A stretch of DNA of 40,788 nt from JBAYJM01 sp041665065 (GCA_041665065.1 JBAYJM010000009.1:1-40788), one strand, 5' to 3'; positions 8,301-16,816 are shown, numbered from the stretch's first letter. Notes: generated from the sequence alone by a model not told the origin. Numbers and translations: made by a program.

Positions 8301-8849
8301 ATGGAAAATTTAATCGACATTGAACAAAAATTAATCGAAGAAAATTTAGATCGACCAGGAAATCTAATAGACCTTGGCTGCGCTAAAGGAGATAATGTCA
8401 TTTTTTTAAAAAATAAGGGCTTCGATGTAACTGGCGTGGACTTATCCGAAGAGATGCTAGATATTTCTAAAGAAAAAATTAATGGCCTTGGTCTTGATAT
8501 TAATTTAATTAAGGCAAACATCTGCGATTTAAATATGGTGGCGGATAATTATTTTGATTATGTTATTTGTATGTTCACTTTGATGAATCTCAAAACCCAT
8601 GAGCTGCAAATGAAGGCCCTATCAGAAATGAAAAGGGTCTGCAAATCCCAAGGAAAAATTTTATTAATGGTTCACAATTCAGATGAAGGCAAAGTCATCT
8701 TGGGAGATTGGTTTGAAAATAGATTTGAATATAGGATTTATACTAAAAATGAAATAAAAGATTTAGTAGAAAAAAGCGGGCTTATTCTTGATAAAACTCA
8801 AATCGTCGGCGATAATAAATATATTTTTATAGTTTGCTCTAAGGCCTAA
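8301..8849 (+). CDS. Class I SAM-dependent methyltransferase
   Basis: A 182-residue single-domain methyltransferase (Methyltransf_11/25 type). The SAM loop is NLIDLGCAKGD (21-31), the acidic residue after strand 2 is in VTGVDLSEEML, motif II is IKANICDL, and motif IV is FDYVICMFTLMN. The domain is close to the minimum length of the fold, with no extra substrate domain. Substrate unknown. It begins 1 base after the second CYTH gene and ends 4 bases before the Nudix gene. Confidence 0.82.
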   Translation: MENLIDIEQKLIEENLDRPGNLIDLGCAKGDNVIFLKNKGFDVTGVDLSEEMLDISKEKINGLGLDINLIKANICDLNMVADNYFDYVICMFTLMNLKTHELQMKALSEMKRVCKSQGKILLMVHNSDEGKVILGDWFENRFEYRIYTKNEIKDLVEKSGLILDKTQIVGDNKYIFIVCSKA

Positions 8850-8853
8850 AATT

Positions 8854-9243
8854 ATGACACATGTAGTTGTTGGAATTATAATAAAACCGACCGATCCAAA
8901 ATCATATTTATTGGTAAGCTCAAATAGTGATTTTGGCGAGTTTTCTGGTTTTTATTATCCCCCATCCGGACATATAGAAAAAGGCGAAGATGAATTATCT
9001 GCGCTAAAAAGAGAAATAAAAGAAGAGCTAACTTTGGAAGTAACTAATGCAACAAAATTGGCCGACACAGATGGTGATATAAAAAATCAAAAAACATCAT
9101 GGTATATCTGTGATGTTGAAAATTTTAATTTTAAAATTGATCATCAGGAACTCAAAGATGCTGGATTTTTTACCGAGAGAGAAATAAAAATAATGAAAAT
9201 TTGGCCTGCCACTAAAAAAGTTTTTGATAAATACTTATTCTAA
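8854..9243 (+). CDS. Nudix hydrolase
   Basis: A 129-residue protein filling one Nudix domain. The Nudix box runs from Gly39 (GHIEKGEDELSALKREIKEE), with the metal-binding REIKEEL; the usual Gly after EEL is Thr60. Nudix enzymes cleave nucleoside diphosphates linked to another group, often for housecleaning or mRNA/NTP processing. The substrate-selecting residues outside the box are not diagnostic. It starts 4 bases after the methyltransferase stop and belongs to the same dense transcript. Confidence 0.85.
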   Translation: MTHVVVGIIIKPTDPKSYLLVSSNSDFGEFSGFYYPPSGHIEKGEDELSALKREIKEELTLEVTNATKLADTDGDIKNQKTSWYICDVENFNFKIDHQELKDAGFFTEREIKIMKIWPATKKVFDKYLF

Positions 9244-9264
9244 AATAATAAATCAGTTTAAAAA

Positions 9265-9855
9265 ATGAAAAAGGCAGATTACAAAAACTTATCTAATATA
9301 ATATCAAACTCCAAAAGAATAAATATTGTTGGGTCTAGCGGTTGCGGAAAATCGACTTTTGGAAATAATCTAGCTATGGCTTTAAATTTTCCTTTTATTG
9401 AAATGGACCAAATTTTTTGGGGACCAAACTGGTATTATCCACCCGATGAGGAATTCTTTCCAAAATTAGAAAATCGCTTAAGCGGAGAATCTTGGGTGCT
9501 TGATGGCAATTATACGCGCACCATACCAATCAAGTGGAAAAATATCCAGACAGTTATTTGGTTAGACTATTCAATTTTTAGAATAATATTTCAAGCTTTC
9601 AAACGGGCAATATTGAGGATTATATCTAAAAAAGAATTCTGGCCTGGAACTGGAAATATTGAAACATTTAAAAGAAGCTTTTTAAGCAAAAATTCCATAA
9701 TCCTCTGGAGCTTATCCAATCTCTTTAAAGTTAAAAGAAAATATAATAAAATAATGACCAATCCTAAATACTCGTATATCAAATTTATAAAATTAAAATC
9801 TCCAAGAGTTGCAAATATATTATTAAAAAATATCCTAAATAAAAATACAGCCTGA
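9265..9855 (+). CDS. P-loop NTPase of the FlaR / topology-modulation (adenylate kinase-like) type
   Basis: A 196-residue P-loop protein. Walker A is GSSGCGKST (23-31). It is followed by PFIEMDQIFWGPNWYYPPDEEF and WVLDGNY, the hallmark order of the small adenylate kinase-like family often annotated as DNA topology modulation protein FlaR. The C-terminus is basic. The lid region is short (RAILRIISKKEFWPGTG). The family fold is that of nucleotide and small-molecule kinases, but the substrate is not established. The gene sits between a Nudix hydrolase and a methyltransferase, which suggests small-molecule modification rather than DNA topology (inference). Confidence 0.78.
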   Translation: MKKADYKNLSNIISNSKRINIVGSSGCGKSTFGNNLAMALNFPFIEMDQIFWGPNWYYPPDEEFFPKLENRLSGESWVLDGNYTRTIPIKWKNIQTVIWLDYSIFRIIFQAFKRAILRIISKKEFWPGTGNIETFKRSFLSKNSIILWSLSNLFKVKRKYNKIMTNPKYSYIKFIKLKSPRVANILLKNILNKNTA

Positions 9856-9865
9856 GCTTTTTAAT

Positions 9866-10600
9866 ATGGATATTTTAGAAAAGGAAAAAATAGAAATGGA
9901 ATTTTGGAAAAAATCTAAATTTGAAAATCCAGGCAATTTTAGTTTAGGGAATAAAAATAATAAGTTAAATGACGCTAAAATTTTTAAATCAATACTTACA
10001 AAATATAAAAAATATTTTATAAAAGCCGAGAAGATACTTGAAATCGGCGCCGGACAGGGGTGGGCTTCCTGCATAGTCAAAAAACAATTTAATAAATATA
10101 CTGCCGCATCAGACATCAGTCCATATGCCCTAGAATCATTAAAATATTGGGAGAAAGAATATGACACAAAACTTGATAATTGCATTGTCGCCAAATCATA
10201 TGAAATTCCGATTGAAAATCAATTTTTTGATTTAGTTTTTTGCTTCGCATCTGCCCATCACTTTGGCGATCATAAAAATACCATCAGGGAAATATATCGA
10301 ATATTAAAACCAAATGGCGTTTGTATTTATATGTATGAGCCTGGATGTAGAGGAATATTCTATGGCGTATTTAAATATTACATGAATAAATCTAGACCAA
10401 TAGTTCCTGAGGATGTTTTATTATATAAAGATATAGAAATATTAGGAGAGCAACTTGGCTTTGAAACAGTAATTGATTTTTATCCAACAATAACAAGGCG
10501 AAATATTTTATTAAAGATATATAATATTATTCTAAAATTTATTCCCATACTAAATAAAATATTTCCCACAACGGTTAATATAATATTTAAAAAAATTTAA
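9866..10600 (+). CDS. Class I SAM-dependent methyltransferase, third of the block
   Basis: A 244-residue methyltransferase. The SAM loop is ILEIGAGQGWASC (57-69), with DISPYALESL after strand 2, EIPIENQFFDLVFCFASAHHF as motif IV, and IYRILKPNGVCIYM. The C-terminal 80 residues are basic and hydrophobic (IYNIILKFIPILNKIFP) and may lie on a membrane. It is the last gene of the plus-strand block. Its stop is only 2 bases from the stop of uvrB on the other strand, so no separate terminator fits between the two convergent genes. Confidence 0.82.
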   Translation: MDILEKEKIEMEFWKKSKFENPGNFSLGNKNNKLNDAKIFKSILTKYKKYFIKAEKILEIGAGQGWASCIVKKQFNKYTAASDISPYALESLKYWEKEYDTKLDNCIVAKSYEIPIENQFFDLVFCFASAHHFGDHKNTIREIYRILKPNGVCIYMYEPGCRGIFYGVFKYYMNKSRPIVPEDVLLYKDIEILGEQLGFETVIDFYPTITRRNILLKIYNIILKFIPILNKIFPTTVNIIFKKI

Positions 10601-10602
10601 AT

Positions 10603-12489
10603 TTACCTTTTCCTCTTTTGCTTATTTAAAGTTATAATTTCTTCCGGGATGATTTCTTTAACATCCAAGAAATTCTCAATAATTTTTTTGATAGTCTCCG
10701 GCTTAATGCCGTGTTTTTTATTATAAGCCATCTGCAACTTTCTTCTGCGCTCAACTTCAGACATTGCCCGCTCTATGGAGCCGGTTTTTTTGTCAGCATA
10801 CAGAATGACTTTTCCAGTCACATTCCTAGCGCAACGTCCCATAATCTGAATAAGTGATGTTTCACTTCGTAAAAATCCTTCCCTATCAGCATCAAGAATC
10901 GCCACAAGAGTTACTTCCGGCAAATCCAAACCTTCGCGGAGCAAATTAACACCAATTAAAATTCCAAACTTCCCTCTCCTAAAATCAGCAATAATTTCCG
11001 TCCGCTCAAAGGTCTTAATATCCGAATGAACATAATTTGATTTCAAACCTTTTTTAATCAAATAATTATGCAAGTCTTCGGCTTGTTTTTTTGTTAAAGT
11101 ATTTATGATCACACGTTCACCTGCTGTGGTATTTATCTCTGCTTCTTTTACAATATCATCAATCTGGCTGTAATTTTTTTCGCGATCAAAAACCGGTCGC
11201 ACCTCAATAGGCGGATCAATAAGTCCTGTTGGCCTAATCACCTGCTCAACAATCTGTGATGAATGCCTAATTTCCCAATCACTTGGAGTGGCAGATGTAA
11301 AAATAGTCTGGCCAATTGATTTTTCAAATTCTTCAAATTTAAGCGGACGATTATCAAGAGCCGACGGCATTCTCCAGCCATACTGGATTAAAACATCTTT
11401 CCTACTCCTATCGCCTTCATACATTCCCCTAACTTGTGGCAAACCAATATGCGACTCATCCATCACCAAAAGGAAATCCGGCTTCCCATTTTTATCTAAG
11501 GGAAAATAGGAAATCAAAGTATCTGGCGGTTCGCCTGCTAATTTTCCAGCTAAATGCCTAGAATAATTTTCAATGCCATGACAAAAGCCAAGGCTACGAA
11601 GCATTTCAATATCATATTTTGTCCTTCGTTGCAGTCTTTCAGCTTCCAAATAAAATCCCTTCTTTTCAAAAAACTTTAATCTATCTTTCAACTCAGCTTG
11701 TATTTCTTTTATAGCATGTTCGATTTGTGGTTGACTGGAAATAAAATGCTTGGGCGGAAAAATGACAATGTCCGGTAATTCTTTTTCAATTTTTCTTGTC
11801 AATTTATCAACCTTAGCGATTGAACTAATTTTTTGTTCAGTAAGCTCAATGCGGTATATTGCATCTTCAGAGGCGGGCATAATTTCAAAAACATCTCCCC
11901 TGACTCGAAATCTTCCTCGAGCTAATTCTCCCGGCGTCCTTTCAAACTGGATTTTAGTAAGTTGTCTTATTAAATCTTGTCTGACAATGGGTTGACCGAT
12001 TTCTAAATGAATTGACGACCCTAAATAATTTAATGGTACGCCAAGATTATATATGCATGATACAGACGCTACAATTATCACATCTTTTCTAGTTAAAAGC
12101 GCGCTGGTCGCTTGATGTCGCAATCTATCAATTTCTTGATTTATCATCGCTTCCTTTTCAATATATGTATCGGAGTTTGGCATATAAGCCTCGGGCTGAT
12201 AATAATCATAATAGGAAACAAAATAATTGACACTATTTTCCGGAAAGAAATTTTTATACTCGCGATAAAGCTGGGCAGCCAAAGATTTATTTGGTGCCAT
12301 GACTAAAACAGGCTTATCAAATTCAGCAATTACATTAGCGATCGTAAATGTTTTGCCCGATCCAGTAATTCCTAAAAGTGTTTGAAACCTATTCCCTTCT
12401 TTCAAGCCGGCTATTAACTGCTCAATAGCTTTTGGCTGATCTCCTGCCGGCTTATAATTTGATTTTAGTTTGAATATTTTCTTTGACAT
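10603..12489 (-). CDS. uvrB: UvrB, excinuclease ABC helicase-like subunit, lacking the UVR tail
   Basis: A 628-residue UvrB; typical length is about 670. UvrB is loaded by UvrA, pries open DNA and recruits UvrC. Visible: Walker A GITGSGKT (40-47), the beta-hairpin with YYDYYQPEAY (93-102), the DESH box (344-347), the domain GWRMPSALDNRPL, and motif VI QIMGRCARN. The protein ends about 25 residues after KPETIKKIIENF with a basic tail. The C-terminal UVR coiled coil that normally binds UvrC is missing, matching the degenerate UVR segment in the UvrC at 1550-2710. Start ATG 12489 is preceded by a strong dyad at 12497-12526. Confidence 0.96.
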   Translation of the reverse strand: MSKKIFKLKSNYKPAGDQPKAIEQLIAGLKEGNRFQTLLGITGSGKTFTIANVIAEFDKPVLVMAPNKSLAAQLYREYKNFFPENSVNYFVSYYDYYQPEAYMPNSDTYIEKEAMINQEIDRLRHQATSALLTRKDVIIVASVSCIYNLGVPLNYLGSSIHLEIGQPIVRQDLIRQLTKIQFERTPGELARGRFRVRGDVFEIMPASEDAIYRIELTEQKISSIAKVDKLTRKIEKELPDIVIFPPKHFISSQPQIEHAIKEIQAELKDRLKFFEKKGFYLEAERLQRRTKYDIEMLRSLGFCHGIENYSRHLAGKLAGEPPDTLISYFPLDKNGKPDFLLVMDESHIGLPQVRGMYEGDRSRKDVLIQYGWRMPSALDNRPLKFEEFEKSIGQTIFTSATPSDWEIRHSSQIVEQVIRPTGLIDPPIEVRPVFDREKNYSQIDDIVKEAEINTTAGERVIINTLTKKQAEDLHNYLIKKGLKSNYVHSDIKTFERTEIIADFRRGKFGILIGVNLLREGLDLPEVTLVAILDADREGFLRSETSLIQIMGRCARNVTGKVILYADKKTGSIERAMSEVERRRKLQMAYNKKHGIKPETIKKIIENFLDVKEIIPEEIITLNKQKRKR

Positions 12490-12496
12490 AAAACTT

Positions 12497-12526
12497 CGAA
12501 CACTTCACACACGTGTGAAGTGTTTG
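12497..12526. promoter_or_regulatory. Dyad just upstream of uvrB (operator or leader hairpin)
   Basis: AACACTTCACAC (12499-12510), two bases, then GTGTGAAGTGTT (12513-12524): a perfect 12-base inverted repeat, extendable by a G-T and a C-G pair. It ends 8 bases before the uvrB start codon. It could be a repressor site for a DNA-repair gene or a hairpin in the leader. It does not match the known LexA boxes of E. coli or Bacillus, and no T-run follows on the minus strand. Confidence 0.55.
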
Positions 12527-12633
12527 TTTTGGCTAAATTTAGATTTTATAAAATAAGCAAAATTCACCGCATTTTACGGCCTATAGGAGAGTATAAATGA
12601 TATATCCGATATTGGCAAGTAGCAATAAATTGA

Positions 12634-14337
12634 TTACCAACCACCACCACCACCGCCGCCTCCACCACCACCGGAAAAACCACCGCCAAATCCCGAGTTT
12701 GAGCCGGGAGGAGTTGAAGCAGAGCTAATAGCACTAGAAAATGAATGTCCGAATGAACTGGCAAAATCTGCTGCAGCAAAGTTAGCTCCTAAATACCAAG
12801 CTGGTACATAGTCCCTGCCCTGGTCATGCAACCGATTAAAAACTTCCGTAAATTGCCGGCCCCATTTATTATCAACCCCAAGAACTAAAGCATATGGCAA
12901 AAAATTTTCAAACAGTTCGGGCGTTTTTTCAGGTGGATTATGAAAATTCATTCTTTCTTTTTCGGTCACCGACAAAAACCACTTAAATCCGTCCATCTCA
13001 TCCATATATTTTCTACCCAATCCTGTTGGCTTCTTAAATAATTTATAAAAAATAATTGCAATTATAATATAGATAATAGCAAATAATATTATGAGTTGCG
13101 GATAAAAATATGTACTGACAGCAAAGGCCACTAAAGCAATCGCAAAACCAATTGCATAAAATGGCGCATCAATAGAAAAATATTTAGTACCAAACTGCTG
13201 GCGTAAATTTTGGGAAAGCGCCGAAGTAGTTAAGCTTATGGTGGTAAAATTGGAATTTTTTAATTCTATTTCATTGCCAGCGGCAAAAATATTCCGGCCT
13301 ATTTCCAATTCTTCAGGCGCTAAACTTGTTTCATTATTACCAATTTTTATTAATTTATAAGCTGAGCCGGTTTTATCAATTTTAACATATCCCTTAATCG
13401 CCATATTAATAATTGCCGCCGTAAAATCCTTACTGCTATATCCCATTTTATATATGTACCCAATCTGAGCAGGAGAAAACCCCTCCGGCGCGTCGTAAAA
13501 AGGGATAATTGTACCTTTTTTCGGATCTTTGCCTTTTTTAAACCAAGTGATAAAAAAATATAAAATAACTATCAATAAACCGCCGAAGACAAATAGCAAC
13601 CCTTCATTATCTCTCAACAAAAGTTTTGTTTTTTCCGTTTTGGTTGGCTCTAAAATAAGTCCTTTTGGCCATCCAACCACAATTGTAAGTCCTTCGTAGT
13701 TACTTAAGCTTCTCGTTGTTGAAAACACTATGCCGTTTCCGTTAACTTCGCTTTTAAAATCCTTGTCCTTTTCACCACTAGAACCCATGTATCCGTCAGT
13801 GGTTAAATTTCCCACTTCATTTATATTAAAAGGCAAAACCACATTGGCAGTCACTTTATATATTGGAAAATTCCAACCATTACCAGTCACATTCCAGTAT
13901 AGCTCGTCATGATCTGCAAAAAACCCCAGCTGTCGATTTGTATCATAGACAAGCTCATACGTATAGTCCCCGGGACTGATGACCGCATTTTCATCGCCCA
14001 TGTATATCCGCACGCCATTATTTAAACTTTCCAAATGATAGCCTTCCCCTAACCCGTCTTTTTTGACGGATTCAACTTTAAAATCAACAACAAAATTATT
14101 GCCCAATTTATCTTTATAGCGCGTCGGAAAATCGCGATAAATACCATGTTTTATTGCCAAGTTTTCAGCGTGCACCTTAATGGTTTCGGTGACCTGCATA
14201 GATCCATTTGAGCGGACAATAATATAACTGGAAAAATCAGATATATATTCAGTGGCAGGATTTTCCTGCGCATGAGAGATAATAGGAAAGAAAAGCAAAG
14301 AAAAGAAAATGACTGAGAAAATAATTATTTTTTTCAT
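12634..14337 (-). CDS. DUF2207 membrane protein with poly-glycine tail
   Basis: A 567-residue exported membrane protein. A signal peptide (1-23, ending SHA) is followed by an extracytoplasmic beta-rich DUF2207 domain (about 28-240; SYIIVRSNGSMQVTETIKV, HGIYRDFPTRY, YELVYDTNRQLGFF). A transmembrane helix follows (about 250-266), then a soluble part with PAQIGYIYKMGYSSKDFTAAIINMA, two close helices (about 393-433), and a glycine-rich end (GGGFSGGGGG...W). This domain order and tail are typical of DUF2207 proteins, whose function is unknown; they are common in small-genome bacteria. The gene lies upstream of uvrB on the same strand with a 144-base gap that contains the uvrB dyad and no clear terminator. 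Confidence 0.85.
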   Translation of the reverse strand: MKKIIIFSVIFFSLLFFPIISHAQENPATEYISDFSSYIIVRSNGSMQVTETIKVHAENLAIKHGIYRDFPTRYKDKLGNNFVVDFKVESVKKDGLGEGYHLESLNNGVRIYMGDENAVISPGDYTYELVYDTNRQLGFFADHDELYWNVTGNGWNFPIYKVTANVVLPFNINEVGNLTTDGYMGSSGEKDKDFKSEVNGNGIVFSTTRSLSNYEGLTIVVGWPKGLILEPTKTEKTKLLLRDNEGLLFVFGGLLIVILYFFITWFKKGKDPKKGTIIPFYDAPEGFSPAQIGYIYKMGYSSKDFTAAIINMAIKGYVKIDKTGSAYKLIKIGNNETSLAPEELEIGRNIFAAGNEIELKNSNFTTISLTTSALSQNLRQQFGTKYFSIDAPFYAIGFAIALVAFAVSTYFYPQLIILFAIIYIIIAIIFYKLFKKPTGLGRKYMDEMDGFKWFLSVTEKERMNFHNPPEKTPELFENFLPYALVLGVDNKWGRQFTEVFNRLHDQGRDYVPAWYLGANFAAADFASSFGHSFSSAISSASTPPGSNSGFGGGFSGGGGGGGGGGGW

Positions 14338-14339
14338 GA

Positions 14340-14471
14340 CTAATTCTTATTTTTGTTTTTATTTGAAATCTTTTGAATTTTGACGCTTAAATCCTTTCTG
14401 AATCTAAAGCTTGATGGCGTCCTAAACCCCGGATTTCCCTTTTTCCCGCCAATTTTTGAGCGAGTCTTCAT
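14340..14471 (-). CDS. Tiny basic protein downstream of dut
   Basis: A 43-codon ORF beginning MKTRSKIGGKKGNPGFRTPS and ending in alternating Lys/Asn. It starts one base after the dut stop codon and ends just 2 bases before the DUF2207 start. A GGAAAG sequence within the end of dut lies seven bases before its ATG and can serve as ribosome binding site. The protein is very rich in Lys, Arg and Gly, resembling an unstructured nucleic-acid-binding or ribosome-associated peptide. No family recognised. The snug fit between two genes and the start signal favour a real gene over chance. Confidence 0.5.
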   Translation of the reverse strand: MKTRSKIGGKKGNPGFRTPSSFRFRKDLSVKIQKISNKNKNKN

Positions 14472-14472
14472 A

Positions 14473-14898
14473 TTAATTCTTTCCAGTTGAGCCAAAAGCA
14501 CCGTCCCCCCTTACGCTTGAACTTAATTCTGACACTTCTTCTATTTCAGCTGTTATAATCGGCTGTATTAAAAGTTGAGCTATTTTATCTCCTTTTTGAA
14601 TTTGATAATCCTCATCTGAAAGATTTATCAATATTACTCCATACTCTCCTCTATAGGTGTGTTCAATAACTCCCCCCATATTTTTTATCCCATAATTAAT
14701 TGCCATACCTGACTTTTCCCAAATCAAGGAAGCATAGCCAGGGGGCAATTCAATACTTAATCCCAATTTAAATAAATGCCTTTCACCCGCTTTAAGCAAA
14801 TAATCTTCACAAGAAAATAAATCCATTCCAGCATCACCTGGATGGGCATATGACGGTAAAATAACATCAGAGTCTAATTTTTTAATCTTTATCTTCAT
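14473..14898 (-). CDS. dut: dUTPase
   Basis: A 141-residue trimeric-type dUTPase, which hydrolyses dUTP to dUMP and keeps uracil out of DNA. All five motifs are present: I HPGDAGMDL (19-27), II KSGMA (62-66), III GVIEHTYRG (76-84), IV KGDKIAQL (102-109), V RGDGAFGSTG (130-139). Two departures: motif III has Glu79 where the catalytic Asp is usual (GVID), and motif II has KSG instead of RSG. Length is normal, so the enzyme may still work. The gene is directly adjacent to the uvsE stop codon and forms an operon with it. Confidence 0.93.
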   Translation of the reverse strand: MKIKIKKLDSDVILPSYAHPGDAGMDLFSCEDYLLKAGERHLFKLGLSIELPPGYASLIWEKSGMAINYGIKNMGGVIEHTYRGEYGVILINLSDEDYQIQKGDKIAQLLIQPIITAEIEEVSELSSSVRGDGAFGSTGKN

Positions 14899-15783
14899 TT
14901 AAAGCTTTTTTAATTTCTTTAAAATTTCTCTAGCCTTGAGCGCGCTTTTTTCTTTATCTTTAATTTCCAACATTATATCAAAATCCTTCCTTCCGATATT
15001 TTTTATAAAATCGGCAAAATCCCTAGCATTTATTGATTCAATATGATTGCCTTTTCTGGCGTGAGGTTTTTGGCTTGAGTAATCCAAGATCGGCACACCA
15101 TCTGACTTGCTCCATGTGGCGGCAGCCTTTTTCAAGGCTAAAGCCATATTTTCACCTTGATTATAACATTTGTGATGAAAAACATCTAATAATACAGGAA
15201 TTTGTGTTTTTTTATTTATAAATAAACAATCAGCCAAAGAATAAAGCCTATCATCATTTTCAACAACCAGCCTTTTTTTCACTTTTAATGGAAGCTTTTT
15301 ATATCGTTCAATAAACCTTTGGATTGATAATTGCTTATCATCATAAACGCCGCCAACATGAATTTGTATTTTATGCGTGCAATCAAGTCCGAAAGAATCT
15401 AACAATTTATTATGGTAAATTAATTCTGATATGCTATTTTCCAACACCTGATCTTTTGGCGTATTAATCAAAACAAATTGATCGGGATGCATTGAAATTC
15501 TAATCTTATTTTTTTTAATAATATTGCCAATCTTTTTAAGCTCATCCTTATAAAAGTCAGCCCAGTCTACTTTGCAAACCGGGTGAGACGCAAAAGGAAT
15601 CATGCCCGATGAAATTCTTAAAAATAACAGGCCATTAGCTATATTAAATTGCAGAATTTCATTTAAGTAAAAAATATTATTCTCCACAACCTCTTTTAGT
15701 TTTGCCTCGCTATACGTGGCCAATCTAAAAGTTTTTGCCCCGGAATTTACACTTAAATTTATACATGGATATCCTATTTTCAT
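14899..15783 (-). CDS. uvsE: UV damage endonuclease (UVDE family)
   Basis: A 294-residue UVDE, a TIM-barrel metal-dependent nuclease that nicks DNA 5' of UV photoproducts without UvrABC. Motifs matching the metal site: MHPDQF (98-103), HVGG (142-145), VENDD (174-178), LDVFHH (199-204), and a late EIKDKEKSAL segment. The N-terminus IGYPCINLS is the usual family start. The following dut gene begins immediately after its stop. Together with uvrABC in this window, the cell has two independent routes for UV lesions. Confidence 0.93.
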   Translation of the reverse strand: MKIGYPCINLSVNSGAKTFRLATYSEAKLKEVVENNIFYLNEILQFNIANGLLFLRISSGMIPFASHPVCKVDWADFYKDELKKIGNIIKKNKIRISMHPDQFVLINTPKDQVLENSISELIYHNKLLDSFGLDCTHKIQIHVGGVYDDKQLSIQRFIERYKKLPLKVKKRLVVENDDRLYSLADCLFINKKTQIPVLLDVFHHKCYNQGENMALALKKAAATWSKSDGVPILDYSSQKPHARKGNHIESINARDFADFIKNIGRKDFDIMLEIKDKEKSALKAREILKKLKKL

Positions 15784-15792
15784 ATTAAAATC

Positions 15793-15801
15793 ATTTTAAC
15801 A
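15793..15801 (-). promoter_or_regulatory. Extended -10 of the uvsE-dut operon
   Basis: Reverse strand TGTTAAAAT lies 9 bases before the uvsE ATG; the expected transcript start is only a few bases before the ATG, giving a nearly leaderless message. No clear -35. Confidence 0.4.
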
Positions 15802-15814
15802 CTTCTGCATATAA

Positions 15815-15845
15815 ATAAAAAATCTCCGATGAAACAGAGGAGATT
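15815..15845 (-). terminator. Terminator of the deacetylase gene
   Basis: Minus strand: AATCTCC (15839-15845) pairs with GGAGATT (15821-15827), followed by a T-run. It lies just after the deacetylase stop and before the uvsE promoter. Confidence 0.75.
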
Positions 15846-15859
15846 CGACTAAAAACAAA

Positions 15860-16774
15860 TTAATAGTTTTTATTTTCTTCTTCTTTTAACCATTTGATGA
15901 AATCAGAGCCCATTCTCTTGGCTGGCCTAAGCCTGCGTAAGGCAAAAATCCTTCCCAAACCCTGCATCGTACCAGGATAAGTAGAAACCGCCATTGAGTA
16001 TCCTGCTCTTTTAACAAGCCCCTCATCCCTTAAAGAAAATTTTCCGTAGGGGTAGGCAAAGTCGACTATATTTGTTTCTAATGCTTCTGATAATTTTATT
16101 CTACTCTCGTTAATCTGCCTGAATGCTTCATTATAATTGGTTGCCAAAAGATTTGAATGATTAAGGGTATGGGATCCTATTTGGACATAACCGCTTTCCA
16201 CCATTTCTTTAGCTTGGGCCCGAGTGATATAGCCAGGCTTATCCATATATTCATAAATAACATAAAGTACACCTCTTTCATTGTACTTTTTAAGCAAAGG
16301 ATAGGCGTTTGTGTAAAAATCCTCATAACCATCGTCAAAAGTCAAAACAATGGGATTTTCCGGTAATGGTTTTTTATAAATAAAGTAATTTGCCAGGTCA
16401 CTGGAAAAAACCGTGTTATAGCCGTTAGCCTTTAGACTCGTTAAATTATCTTCAAAAATTTTTGCCTCGGTGTAAAGAGTGGGTATCAGACAATTTGGTG
16501 GCGTATCCGATATGTAATGATACATTATAATCGGAATATTTATATCGGCAACAATTGAATCTTTGGATGCTTCCATGTTAGCCTTCTTTATTCCATCAGC
16601 CAATGCGGGCGAAATATAGTCATAACCAATTAAAACGTTTTTTTCAGAACTATTTTTGGCCAAAATTTTATTATCATCAAAAATAAAAAAGGCGGAGGTA
16701 ATTATTGTCGAAGATAACAACAAAAAAACCACCAACGAAATTTTAAATTTTTTACAGAATTTTATATCACCCAT
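15860..16774 (-). CDS. Membrane-anchored polysaccharide deacetylase (NodB homology)
   Basis: A 304-residue carbohydrate esterase 4 protein counted from ATG 16774. An in-frame TTG at 16798 would add eight residues and lies in a GGGAGGG-containing leader, so ATG is preferred. Residues 12-31 form a signal anchor. The catalytic domain has TFDDGY (145-150; the DD pair binds metal and acts as base), His202 and His206 in SHTLNH, and the AYPYG motif (240-244). An extra IIMYHYIS segment (82-89), usual in this subgroup, precedes it. Such enzymes remove acetyl groups from cell-wall or capsule amino sugars outside the cell. Its neighbour glmS makes the amino sugar precursor, but a terminator separates the two. 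Confidence 0.9.
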   Translation of the reverse strand: MGDIKFCKKFKISLVVFLLLSSTIITSAFFIFDDNKILAKNSSEKNVLIGYDYISPALADGIKKANMEASKDSIVADINIPIIMYHYISDTPPNCLIPTLYTEAKIFEDNLTSLKANGYNTVFSSDLANYFIYKKPLPENPIVLTFDDGYEDFYTNAYPLLKKYNERGVLYVIYEYMDKPGYITRAQAKEMVESGYVQIGSHTLNHSNLLATNYNEAFRQINESRIKLSEALETNIVDFAYPYGKFSLRDEGLVKRAGYSMAVSTYPGTMQGLGRIFALRRLRPAKRMGSDFIKWLKEEENKNY

Positions 16775-16816
16775 TGATTTTCTCGAAAACCCTCCCAATT
16801 TGAGTTATTTAATCAA

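Noticed and set aside
12634..12690. Run of CCACCACCGCC type as a simple repeat
   Set aside because: It is the poly-glycine tail of the DUF2207 protein, typical of that family.
16775..16798. TTG start eight codons upstream for the polysaccharide deacetylase
   Set aside because: ATG 16774 gives a normal signal anchor; the TTG extension covers the purine-rich leader. Not excluded, but less likely.
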